Below, in pieces: positions 45,585 to 54,766 of a stretch of DNA of 64,000 nucleotides; the stretch's first letter is position 1; every line of letters starts with the position of its first letter. Position numbers and translations under genes: made by a program. The notes beneath the pieces are model-generated. The model saw only the letters and a list, made by a program, of their open reading frames with translations. It searched no databases and had not been told where the DNA came from. Source of the stretch: Shewanella oncorhynchi (GTDB lineage Bacteria > Pseudomonadota > Gammaproteobacteria > Enterobacterales > Shewanellaceae); assembly GCF_012584455.1 (NCBI RefSeq), contig NZ_JABAEB010000004.1, positions 184,045 through 248,044 on the forward strand, read 5' to 3'.

Positions 45585-48500
45585 TTATTCGTTCACCACA
45601 CACATGCCCTGCTCGGTTTGTACATAGGGAGCTAAAATAGGCATCATGCCCTTCATCACCTGCAATGGCAGCGCCGAAGTAAAACTAAAATCATCGGATT
45701 TACTGCCTGGCACGAAGGCGGTCAAAGTACCGAAGTATTTGTCACCTAGATAAAACACGAAGGTCGCGGTGCGGTTCATCGCCGTAGTCGCCACTTTTTT
45801 ACCTTGCTGCATCTGAGTCACAATACGGTTATCACCGGTGCCGGTTTTCCCGCCTATGGCTAACATGCCACCTTTTTCATCGGTAAAAATGCCCTTTAAA
45901 CGACGTGCGGTGCCGTTTTGCACTACGTTCGCCAGCGCTGCTTTTAAGGCTTGTGCTACTTCATGGCGCATTACCCGCTCACCTTGGGTGTTCTGATTCT
46001 GCAATCTCACTTCATAGGGCGTATCTGCGGCGAAATGCAGCTGATTGATACGCACTGTGGGCAAACGATAGCCGTCATTTTGAATAATGCCCATCAGCTC
46101 GGCTAAGGCTGCGGGTCGGTCACCCGAGCTACCCAGTGCTGAGCCTAAGGATGGCACCATAGAATCAAAGGGATAACCTAAACGCGCCCAACGTTGATGT
46201 ATGTCAAGGAAGGCTTCAACTTCAAGCATCACTTGCACTCGTACATCACGGGCGTTTTTATGCCGCGTCCTAAACAACCAACGGTAAACCTCTTGACGTT
46301 GTGCTTCACTCGCCTGCTTAACATCGTTCAAGTTGGCATCAGGATTATGATTAAGGTAATCCAGCACCCACAATTCTAAGGGATGCACCCGTGCGATATA
46401 GCCTTGATCTGGCAAATTATATTTATCCGGACCGTACTTGTTATATAAGCTCTTAATACGACCATCGGTATAGCTCACCTGCGGCAATCTTTGCTTCAAG
46501 AAAGCCTTAAATGACGCCATAGATTCATCGGGCAGTAAATAGCGATACGCTGCCGTCAACTGCTGCTCCGACTGGGACAAACCATCAAAAAACATGTCGA
46601 AACGCTCATTCGCAGCCACTTTTTTGTACTTACGATAAAACTTAGTAACGAAGGTATTACCTTCTCTATCAGCAAATACTCGCAGATATTCGTCACGGCG
46701 CGGATCTTTATCATTACGCAGCAACTGGGCCATATTGCCCTCGTTTTGCATACTACTGCTGTAATTCACGATATCGCGCATGAGGCGCACAAACGGCAAG
46801 TTAACCGAATCCTGCAGGGCTTGGTAAAGTGTTGGCGTTTTTAAATCTTCTGTTTTTTTAAAGTTATTAAACACATGCAACCCACCACCGGTAAAAAACT
46901 GTTCACTGGTTGAGGCTGAATATTCTCGCTGTAACGCCGCATCTAACATGCGGTCTAAACGTCTGTCGGGATTCAAAATCAAGTAATCAATCGCCCAACG
47001 GGTTAAATGATCCCTAGGTTCGATAATGATGGATTCCAATTCAATCCCATGTTTCTTGGAATACTTGTCGTGGATTTCGGCAATGATTTCTAAGTAGGTC
47101 GCCATCACCCGCAATTTAGCGGTTGAGCCCAATTCCAACTTGCTGCCCTCGTTAATATCAAAAGGCTGATCGGTACTATCCGTCTGCACTCTAACTCGGT
47201 TGGCGGTCTCAGTGCGCTCATAAAGCGTAAAGCTATACAGCACGTTTTGCAGTTGGTTTGGGTCGAGTAACCGTTCGCCAAGCAGACCCACTTGCTCCGC
47301 GGTAGGCACTTGCGCCAAACTGCGTAAGTAGTGACTGACTTTCTGCTGTAAGTCACTATGTAAGCTACTGTTGACAGTCAAATCGAGCCTGTCTAAATCA
47401 TACAGCCCCACATTTAACATGCCAGCGGTGCGAATACGAACTGTGTTCACACCCTTATCTGCGCCAGATTGGGTATTACGCTGCGGCTTGGCGACCTTAA
47501 ACTGCAATTTCTGCGCGAGTGCAGCATCACGTAGGCCACGATCAATCAAATAATACTGGCCGAGTAAACGGATATGGCTATCGACTAAGTTCTCAAGATC
47601 TTCATGACCTTGCAATAGATAGTAGGACGGACGACGTTGGGCGATCATCAAGGCAACCACTTGTCGGAATACTTGTCCACGCTTGGTGGCATTACCTTTG
47701 ATCTGCGGCGATGCTAACAACTTGTTTGCAGTATCAAAATCGGTACCAAACCACGCCCACAATCCATCACCAATACCATGAACTTCGCCATGATTTGGCG
47801 CCGAAGATAATGGCACGGTATTCAGATAATCTTGAACGATGCGCTTACGAGCAGGTTCAGTGTTTTCACCTTGTTGGTACACGCGCACACTGGCCGAGCC
47901 AATTTGCAGTAACTTATCTTTAATGCTCAAGGTTAAACCTTGGGAAGAATGGCGGAATTTCTCAATCTGAGTCGCAAGTGTACTGCCACCCGCGGTAGAG
48001 ACATTCATACCAACCATTTCAGCAATTTGGCTCATGCCTGCCACCACAAAACGTGGCCAGTCGATCACAGGATTGAGTTTCTCTTCCGTCGTCCATAACT
48101 CGCGGTTTTCAATAAACAGTAAAGTATTAACGATTTCATTGGGGATCTTATCGTCGTCCTGATAAACCCGTTTAGGATAGGCAAATTCGTATAAATCAGT
48201 ATTGCGGCAATCGAGCAGCGTCAACCCAGATTGAGCCTTTTCATGGTAAGGCGGAAAAAATCCAAGTTGAGCGTATTCCTGCAACGCTGGCGAAAACGCC
48301 ACTTGTTGCGTTACCTGAAAATTTCGTTGCAGTAACCTATCAATATATTGAGGTAACTTACTGTAGCCATGGCGCTCATCAAAAGGACCATAACTAGGAT
48401 AAATAACCGCTTGGCTCGGTGAGCTTTCTAATTCATAGGTGAGCGTCTTAGCATATTGATTGATGAATTTTGCTTGGTAAAACGAAGTTTTAACCTCAAG

Positions 48501-48641
48501 TCCAATCAGCAATGCAGCGCAGCAAATCAGAATAAAAAATAAGAACCAGACCCTGCCCTTTGATCTGGCTTTACGCGGCGGCTTAACCTTAGCTTTAGGC
48601 TCAGGTTGTGGTGGACGAGGACGATAATTTTCGAACTTCAT
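45585..48641 (-). CDS. divergent class A penicillin-binding protein (GT51 plus transpeptidase)
   Basis: This protein of about 1018 residues has a Pro/Lys-rich cytoplasmic N-terminus and one transmembrane segment (VWFLFFILICCAALLIGLEV). A glycosyltransferase 51-like domain covers about 160-370 with NTLLFIENREL and AGGSTLATQIEKFRHS. The transpeptidase has SxxK as GSTAK, SxN as SVN and KTG in GGKTGTG. The GT domain is divergent: the motif usually RKxxE reads DKLLQ, so the second catalytic Glu may be missing. The protein is longer than normal PBP1 by an insert of roughly 200 residues between the SxN and KTG motifs. An alternative ATG at 48692 would add 17 residues; neither start has a clear ribosome site. 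Confidence 0.82.
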   Translation of the reverse strand: MKFENYRPRPPQPEPKAKVKPPRKARSKGRVWFLFFILICCAALLIGLEVKTSFYQAKFINQYAKTLTYELESSPSQAVIYPSYGPFDERHGYSKLPQYIDRLLQRNFQVTQQVAFSPALQEYAQLGFFPPYHEKAQSGLTLLDCRNTDLYEFAYPKRVYQDDDKIPNEIVNTLLFIENRELWTTEEKLNPVIDWPRFVVAGMSQIAEMVGMNVSTAGGSTLATQIEKFRHSSQGLTLSIKDKLLQIGSASVRVYQQGENTEPARKRIVQDYLNTVPLSSAPNHGEVHGIGDGLWAWFGTDFDTANKLLASPQIKGNATKRGQVFRQVVALMIAQRRPSYYLLQGHEDLENLVDSHIRLLGQYYLIDRGLRDAALAQKLQFKVAKPQRNTQSGADKGVNTVRIRTAGMLNVGLYDLDRLDLTVNSSLHSDLQQKVSHYLRSLAQVPTAEQVGLLGERLLDPNQLQNVLYSFTLYERTETANRVRVQTDSTDQPFDINEGSKLELGSTAKLRVMATYLEIIAEIHDKYSKKHGIELESIIIEPRDHLTRWAIDYLILNPDRRLDRMLDAALQREYSASTSEQFFTGGGLHVFNNFKKTEDLKTPTLYQALQDSVNLPFVRLMRDIVNYSSSMQNEGNMAQLLRNDKDPRRDEYLRVFADREGNTFVTKFYRKYKKVAANERFDMFFDGLSQSEQQLTAAYRYLLPDESMASFKAFLKQRLPQVSYTDGRIKSLYNKYGPDKYNLPDQGYIARVHPLELWVLDYLNHNPDANLNDVKQASEAQRQEVYRWLFRTRHKNARDVRVQVMLEVEAFLDIHQRWARLGYPFDSMVPSLGSALGSSGDRPAALAELMGIIQNDGYRLPTVRINQLHFAADTPYEVRLQNQNTQGERVMRHEVAQALKAALANVVQNGTARRLKGIFTDEKGGMLAIGGKTGTGDNRIVTQMQQGKKVATTAMNRTATFVFYLGDKYFGTLTAFVPGSKSDDFSFTSALPLQVMKGMMPILAPYVQTEQGMCVVNE

Positions 48642-48692
48642 CTCTGATGTGGAATTAGGCAAAACAGCTCCAAAAAACACTAAAATATTCAT

Positions 48693-49030
48693 CTTTCATG
48701 CAACTCAGCAAATCCGTTGCCACTCAGTAAAGCAAGATATCAAACTCATCTAGCCATTATCCGGCTCTATTAATTAGTCTTAGTACCCATGATGTTCCAC
48801 ACTTTATCAAACCTAACTTCACTGTAAAGAAGGGTGCCTGTGACCCACAACCGCCACTAATCAATACTCATGTTAAGCTGATAGTACATTTTGCCAAATA
48901 TTAATTTGTTGATATCAAGGTATTTTCAGCGATTAAGGCAACAGACAGTATGACTTAAAAACAAAACGAGCTAATTTAAGTCGCATAAAAAGAATGAGTC
49001 GCTCAATAATTACACGCTATTAACGAAGCC
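48693..49030. other. intergenic region between tdk and the PBP gene
   Basis: About 340 bp carrying the PBP promoter region and the 3' end region of tdk. I see no gene, repeat or clear terminator. Confidence 0.4.
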
Positions 49031-49627
49031 TCATCCCACATATTCATGCGCATCCCAGATAAATTCACGAAAATGCTTGCGACAGACAGACTCGTAACTT
49101 TCATTACCGCCAATCGCCACTTGCTCACCCTCGCGCATCACCTTGCCTTCACCATCAAGACGCACCACCATATTAGCCTTACGCCCACAATGACAAATAG
49201 TCTTCAACTCAACTAATTTATCGGCCCAAGCTAATAAATAATGACTGCCGCTAAAAAGTTCGCCTTGAAAGTCCGTTCTTAGGCCATAGCAGAGTACAGG
49301 AATATCAATATTATCGACCACATGCGTCAGCTGCTTAACCTGTTCTTTACTCAAAAACTGACACTCATCCACTAGCACACAGCTTAATGGCGTAGCTTGA
49401 TGCACATCGCTAATCATTTGAGTTAAATCATCTTGGCTACTAAATACCTGTGCTTCGGTTTCAATGCCAATACGTGAGGCCACTTTACCTTTGCCATATC
49501 TGTCGTCTATGGAGGCTGTCATGACCAAAGTATTCATACCGCGTTCACGGTAGTTATAGGATGACTGTAATAGGGAAGTGGATTTACCCGCGTTCATTGC
49601 CGAATAATAAAAATACAATTGAGCCAA
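49031..49627 (-). CDS. tdk: thymidine kinase
   Basis: This 198-residue type II thymidine kinase salvages thymidine to dTMP with ATP. The P-loop is [15 protein letters not shown] near residue 8, the Walker B/lasso region reads VLVDECQFL near 88, and the zinc site is [12 protein letters not shown] with a later C-RKHF near 183. The pattern [12 protein letters not shown] is typical. The length matches the bacterial family. It stands alone on the minus strand upstream of the PBP gene, separated by about 340 bp. Confidence 0.95.
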   Translation of the reverse strand: MAQLYFYYSAMNAGKSTSLLQSSYNYRERGMNTLVMTASIDDRYGKGKVASRIGIETEAQVFSSQDDLTQMISDVHQATPLSCVLVDECQFLSKEQVKQLTHVVDNIDIPVLCYGLRTDFQGELFSGSHYLLAWADKLVELKTICHCGRKANMVVRLDGEGKVMREGEQVAIGGNESYESVCRKHFREFIWDAHEYVG

Positions 49628-50158
49628 GACTTATACCCTTTAAAAACGTTATCGCTTACGCGTCTGCTACCAGAGCCAAATTGAGCGCTAGTCTAACATT
49701 GCGCTTCACATCAGAACACTAGCAGCCGCTAAGCTTTTATCATGAAATTCTGCAATGACACCAACTTATCAATCATTTTAATCTCCAATCGCCTCCTGAA
49801 ATATTTCTAGTCCACTTCATTTAATACTCCTCCCTGCAAAAAACATAAAAAACGCCCCGATGCCGTTCAATTGTTAATGAAAGCTTAACTGAAACTTAAA
49901 TGTTGTTTCGTAAGGAAAAATTAGTAAAAGTTAAATTTAAAAAGTGCGATCTACCTCCAAAGTAATAGGTATAAATGGGCTCGCGCTCAAAAAATAAACA
50001 TAGCGTTAACAGTAATATTTCATTCGAGACAAAACGTGCTCAATTAAAAAAAGAAAAGTATTCGATAGCTTGCAAATTGAGACCAACGGTCAAAGCACTA
50101 ATCTACCCTGCAAACTTTAGTGCTCCACTCCGTCCTTTATTCGCATATTGGATCAAAT
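49628..50158. other. intergenic region upstream of the multiheme cytochrome
   Basis: About 530 bp, AT-rich, with divergent promoters for tdk and the cytochrome gene. A 64-codon frame from 49975 lacks a ribosome site and is not supported. No operator could be named. Confidence 0.4.
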
Positions 50159-50168
50159 GGAGATTATG

Positions 50169-52268
50169 ATGAGAATTTTCACCTCTAGAAAACTGGCATA
50201 TTTAGTTGCCTTAGCACTAACTGGCGCCCTTGTTGGCTGCGGCGATGATGGTAAAGATGGTGTAGATGGAGCACCAGGAACGCCCGGTATCCCTGGAACA
50301 CCCGGTGAACCTGGAACACCCGGTGAGCCTGGAACACCGCCCCCTGTCACCAGTTCTACTATGACTAACGTCAAAGTGATCAACTATAGCTTTGGCGAAG
50401 GCAGTATCACTTACGAATTTGAAATTACAGATGAAAACAATAACCTAATCAACGGACTGTTAAATGCTCAAGCCAAAGTGGCTGCACTAACAGATAAAGG
50501 CTTCATCACTAACCGCACCGAAGCTGATAAAAATGGTGTTGCAGATAACGTCCATATTGGCGGTGAAGCAACTCAAGCAACCGTCGGCGCTGAATTGACC
50601 GCTTTAGCTGATGGTCATTACCAATTTAAAGTACCAATGAAAGGGGTTAATCCAAGCACTGAAGGTATTGTTTGGTTACGTGTCGGTGGTAATAATGGTA
50701 TTGCGACCTCTAAACCTCTGGTCGTTAACAAACCTGAAGGCACCCATTCAACCACAACTGATAGTTGTTACTCTTGCCATATCGACTACTCAACAAGCCC
50801 TCGTCGTCATGCAAGCTATGTCGCTACTGGCATGGACAGCGAAGTCACCTTCGTGGAAGGCTGTTTAGTGTGTCACGGTTCAGTTAGCCGCGCAGTTGTC
50901 AATGCTGAAGGTTTCTCTACGGGTGGCTATGCGACAAACACCCTATCTAAAATTGGTCATATCAATCACCAAGATTTTACTAAAGACTTTTCAGTACAAA
51001 ACTGTACATCTTGTCACGTTGAAGCACCTAAAAACATCAACGTAGCTGGACCAGGTTGTATTGATTGCCATGACAGTGGTGGCGTACCAGGGGCTATTAT
51101 CCCAAGTAATGGTGCGGATCTGCGCATTATGCACGAAAGCAAAGCGGGTATAACCGAACGCCAAGCGATTCGCGCTAAGTATAAATTAAGTCTATCAACA
51201 CCTGTTAAAGTAGATGATATTTCTACCAAGACAGACCACTATGCGCCGACAGGTGCTGCGGCAGCAGTAACCGCCCCAGGCTGGTGTACAACACTGACAG
51301 TGAAAGACACCGATGGTAACGTCTTTAGCATTAAAGACAACTTTAACTATTCTAGCCCGCTAGTATATGACGCTAAGAAACCTGTAGTTTATGCGGGCGC
51401 TTATTTACATTCCTATGAAAATGGCAGCTTAGTGGGTCGCCCAGGTAACCGGACTAACTACTACTATGGTTACAACACTGACGGCACTAAAAATATCTGT
51501 CATTTACTGACGGATATCAGCGCAGTGAATGCTAACTATGTTTATTCTGCCCGCGTGACATTCAGTACCGCTGGTTGGATGGAATATGATGGCAAGCAAC
51601 GCTACCAAAGTAATGGCAGCCTAAGAGCGACAGGTTATGATGGTTCTATGGGCATATCCTTTACGGCTTACTCAGATGTCGTTAACCCTGTCACCACTCA
51701 AAAGGTCTCTGGCTTCGAACGTCGTGAGATAGCGAGTACTAACAGCTGTACTACTTGTCACAACGATGCCACTGCGTTCCACAAAAATGGTGCCTTCGAT
51801 GAAGGTGGTAAAGCTTGTATCGCCTGCCATGACAACGGCATGGAACGTACTTCAGCAGCCTTAGGCGCAGGTTTTGGTCCTATGGTGCACAGCTGGCACT
51901 GGGGTAATGGCGCTAAAGTCGGTGAAGTTAAAGCTGATGGAACTCAAGCGCAAACCGCTAACGGTGCAGGCGCGATTGAAGCCTCTACTAGCTGCGTTGC
52001 CTGTCATGAAAAAGCGATTGATTTAAGCAAAGTGCCAAATCAATACATCGCTGAACCAGGTAGCAAAATGACAAGTCCAGTCACCGCTAACTGTTATGCC
52101 TGCCACACTAGCGATTCAGCTAAGGCGCATATGGCAAGCAACGGTGGTGAAATCAGCATACCAAAGGTTGCTGACTGGTTTAAACAACCGACCTCTGAAT
52201 CCTGTGCAGTATGTCATGACACAGGTAGAAGTTCTGGTATTGATAAATACCACAAGTTTACTCGCTAA
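50169..52268 (+). CDS. OmcA/MtrC-family outer-membrane multiheme cytochrome c lipoprotein, nine CXXCH
   Basis: This 699-residue lipoprotein has a signal peptide ending in lipobox LVGC. Directly after the lipid Cys come eleven Gly-X-Y triplets, eight of them G-x-P, a collagen-like stalk. A beta domain (about 55-180) follows, then four heme motifs (CYSCH, CLVCH, CTSCH, CIDCH), a second beta domain containing two isolated Cys, and five more motifs (CTTCH, CIACH, CVACH, CYACH, CAVCH). The layout is that of cell-surface metal-reducing cytochromes such as MtrC and OmcA, which have ten motifs; only nine are visible here. ATG 50169 has GGAG six bases upstream. It should accept electrons from a porin-cytochrome conduit not encoded in this window. 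Confidence 0.93.
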   Translation: MRIFTSRKLAYLVALALTGALVGCGDDGKDGVDGAPGTPGIPGTPGEPGTPGEPGTPPPVTSSTMTNVKVINYSFGEGSITYEFEITDENNNLINGLLNAQAKVAALTDKGFITNRTEADKNGVADNVHIGGEATQATVGAELTALADGHYQFKVPMKGVNPSTEGIVWLRVGGNNGIATSKPLVVNKPEGTHSTTTDSCYSCHIDYSTSPRRHASYVATGMDSEVTFVEGCLVCHGSVSRAVVNAEGFSTGGYATNTLSKIGHINHQDFTKDFSVQNCTSCHVEAPKNINVAGPGCIDCHDSGGVPGAIIPSNGADLRIMHESKAGITERQAIRAKYKLSLSTPVKVDDISTKTDHYAPTGAAAAVTAPGWCTTLTVKDTDGNVFSIKDNFNYSSPLVYDAKKPVVYAGAYLHSYENGSLVGRPGNRTNYYYGYNTDGTKNICHLLTDISAVNANYVYSARVTFSTAGWMEYDGKQRYQSNGSLRATGYDGSMGISFTAYSDVVNPVTTQKVSGFERREIASTNSCTTCHNDATAFHKNGAFDEGGKACIACHDNGMERTSAALGAGFGPMVHSWHWGNGAKVGEVKADGTQAQTANGAGAIEASTSCVACHEKAIDLSKVPNQYIAEPGSKMTSPVTANCYACHTSDSAKAHMASNGGEISIPKVADWFKQPTSESCAVCHDTGRSSGIDKYHKFTR

Positions 52269-52341
52269 TTAATCATCTCATCATCGCGTGATTAAGAAGT
52301 AAGTAAAAAGCGGTACCTATTTTCCCTGCAAGGAAATAGCC

Positions 52342-52374
52342 AAAGGAGTCTCGCTAATGCGAGGCTCCTTTTTT
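52342..52374 (+). terminator. terminator of the cytochrome gene
   Basis: AAAGGAGTCTCGC (52342-52354), loop TAAT, GCGAGGCTCCTTT (52359-52371), then T-run. The stem has one T-G pair. Confidence 0.9.
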
Positions 52375-52471
52375 ACTTAGACATTCCCGATAACAAGCCA
52401 TTTTCAGCCCTATTTAAGTTACTAACGTTACAGTCCTAAAAAAACAACAATTCAAAGGAAGTCACTCAATT

Positions 52472-54622
52472 ATGCGTAAAAGTTTTATTGCCATCGCCAT
52501 CGGCGCCACTCTCACCGCCGGATTCATGGCAGGTTGCAGCAGCACAGAAACTAAAGCACCTAACGTTATCTCGGTACCAACCCAAAACCCGCTGTTCCAA
52601 GCCAGTAACCTGCAATATCAAGCCCCTGATTTTAGCCTCATCAAGAATGAGCACTTCGCGCCAGCCCTAGAGCAAGGCATGGCAGAGCAGTACCAAGAAA
52701 TTCTCGCAATAGCCAATAATCCGGCAGCAGCAACCTTCGATAATACGATTGTGGCTATGGAGAAAAGCGGCGCCCTACTCAACCGTGCATCAAGCGTGTT
52801 TTATAATTTAGCAGGGTCAAACAGCAATCCAGAACTGCGTAAAATCCAAGGCGAAATGGCGCCCAAAATGGCGGCCCACTCAGATAATATCAACTTAAAC
52901 CCAGCGCTATTTGCCCGTATCGAAGCCATCTATAACGACCGCACCAACTTAGGGTTAACCCCAGAAGCCGTACGTTTGGTTGAGGTATATCACCAACGCT
53001 TTATCATGGCTGGCGCTAAACTTACCGATGAACAAAAAATTAAAATCCGCGCGTTAAATGAAGAACAATCAACACTAACGAATGAGTTCTCTCAGCGTTT
53101 ATTACGCTTAACCAAAGAAATCGCCGTTGTGGTGGATTCAAAAAGTGAACTTGCTGGATTAACCGACGGTGAAATCACTTCAGCCGCGAACGATGCCAAA
53201 GCGGCCGGTCACGATGGCAAGTATCTGATTAACATCACCAACACCACTCGCCAACCTGTGTTGGCATCACTGGAAAACCGTGAGCTACGCCAGCGTATTT
53301 GGGAAGCCTCAGCGAACCGTGGCTTAACTGGTGAAAACGAAACTGCGTCACTCGTATCTCGTTTAGCGAAACTCAGAGCCGAGCGCGCAACACTATTAGG
53401 CTATGAAAACTGGGCAAGTTATCGATTAGCACCGCAAATGGCCAAAACACCCGAAGCGGTTTACAGCATGTTTGGTTCAATGGTGCCTGCGGTAGTTGCT
53501 AACACAGAGAAAGAAGCGGCCGACATTCAAGCCATGATCACTAAAACCGGTGGGAAATTTGAACTGGCACCGTGGGACTGGGAGTTTTACGCAGAAAAAG
53601 TCCGCCAAGAAAAATACGCTCTCGATGCCAATAGCATTCGCCCATACTTCGAATTTAACCGCGTTCTCGAAGACGGCGTATTCTACACACTCAAAGAACT
53701 CTATGGCGTCACCTTAAAACCACGCCCAGATTTACCGGTTTACCATCCCGATGTAAAAGCCTACGAAATGTTTGATGCCGATGGCTCAAGCATGGCCATT
53801 TTCTACGCCGACTATTTTGCCCGTGAAGGTAAACGTGGTGGCGCTTGGATGAGTTCGTTCGTCGGTCAATCCTTCCTCGAAGGCACTAAACCTGTGGTCG
53901 TCAACGTGATGAACATAAAGAAAGCGCCCGAAGGTGAACCCACCTTCGTCAGCTATAACGAAGTCACTACTATGTTCCATGAAATGGGTCACGGCACCCA
54001 CGGCATGTTCTCTAAAGTGACTTATCCAAGTCTGGCGGGTACCTCGGTTTCACGCGACTTTGTCGAATTCCCATCGACGTTTGAAGAAGATTGGGCCGCC
54101 CATCCAAAAGTGTTAGCGAACTACGCGAAACACTATGAAACAGGCAAACCCATTCCCGATGAACTGCTGCAAAAACTGCTGAAATCTGGCAGCTTCAACC
54201 AAGGCTTTGACACTCTGGAATACATGGCCGCCGCATTAGTAGACATGGAATGGCATTCATTAAGCCCAGATACGCCGTTGCAAGATGTACCAACCTTTGA
54301 AGCCAATGCCCTGAAAAAGCACGGCTTAAACATCAGTGCCGTACCTCCGCGTTATAAGTCGGCCTATTTTGCCCACGCCTTCCCCGGCGGTTACTCGGCA
54401 AGTTATTACGCTTATATGTGGAGTGAGATTTTAGCGGCGGATGCGTTTGCCTATGTACAAACCCAAGGTGGGCTCAATCGTGAAATCGGCATGAAGTACC
54501 GCAAAACGATCCGTGAAGTGGGTAATAGCATAGCGCCAATGGACGCCTACAAAAACTTCCGCGGACAAGAACCCACCACAGAAGGCTTACTTAAACGCCG
54601 CGGTCTAGATCAAGCACGCTAA
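52472..54622 (+). CDS. dcp: M3-family peptidyl-dipeptidase lipoprotein (Dcp-like)
   Basis: This 716-residue zinc metallopeptidase of the thimet oligopeptidase family releases C-terminal dipeptides. The zinc motif HExxH reads MFHEMGHGTHGMF near residue 500, with the third ligand Glu about 25 residues later (FVEFPSTFEEDW). The C-terminal YAYMWSEILAADAFAYVQTQG is typical of Dcp. Unlike cytoplasmic E. coli Dcp it has a lipoprotein signal (GFMAGCSSTE, Cys near residue 22), so it should be anchored in the periplasm. ATG 52472 follows AAAGGAAG. A strong terminator follows the gene. Confidence 0.94.
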   Translation: MRKSFIAIAIGATLTAGFMAGCSSTETKAPNVISVPTQNPLFQASNLQYQAPDFSLIKNEHFAPALEQGMAEQYQEILAIANNPAAATFDNTIVAMEKSGALLNRASSVFYNLAGSNSNPELRKIQGEMAPKMAAHSDNINLNPALFARIEAIYNDRTNLGLTPEAVRLVEVYHQRFIMAGAKLTDEQKIKIRALNEEQSTLTNEFSQRLLRLTKEIAVVVDSKSELAGLTDGEITSAANDAKAAGHDGKYLINITNTTRQPVLASLENRELRQRIWEASANRGLTGENETASLVSRLAKLRAERATLLGYENWASYRLAPQMAKTPEAVYSMFGSMVPAVVANTEKEAADIQAMITKTGGKFELAPWDWEFYAEKVRQEKYALDANSIRPYFEFNRVLEDGVFYTLKELYGVTLKPRPDLPVYHPDVKAYEMFDADGSSMAIFYADYFAREGKRGGAWMSSFVGQSFLEGTKPVVVNVMNIKKAPEGEPTFVSYNEVTTMFHEMGHGTHGMFSKVTYPSLAGTSVSRDFVEFPSTFEEDWAAHPKVLANYAKHYETGKPIPDELLQKLLKSGSFNQGFDTLEYMAAALVDMEWHSLSPDTPLQDVPTFEANALKKHGLNISAVPPRYKSAYFAHAFPGGYSASYYAYMWSEILAADAFAYVQTQGGLNREIGMKYRKTIREVGNSIAPMDAYKNFRGQEPTTEGLLKRRGLDQAR

Positions 54623-54686
54623 GCTAAGAGTTGATAGCCTTAATGCGATAGGCTATAGATAAAGACAAACTCAGCCTTAACCAAAA

Positions 54687-54719
54687 AAATCAGCCAGCAT
54701 AATGCTGGCTGATTTATTT
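54687..54719. terminator. bidirectional terminator between dcp and lysW
   Basis: AAATCAGCCAGCAT (54687-54700) and ATGCTGGCTGATTT (54702-54715) form a long stem flanked by an A-run and a T-run. Confidence 0.88.
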
Positions 54720-54766
54720 TGACTTATTTGTCGTGAACGTTTGCAGTGAAAGGTTTCAATTAACGT

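Noticed and set aside
49975..50169. 64-codon frame upstream of the cytochrome
   Set aside because: No ribosome site and no recognisable domain; it overlaps the cytochrome's translation start region.
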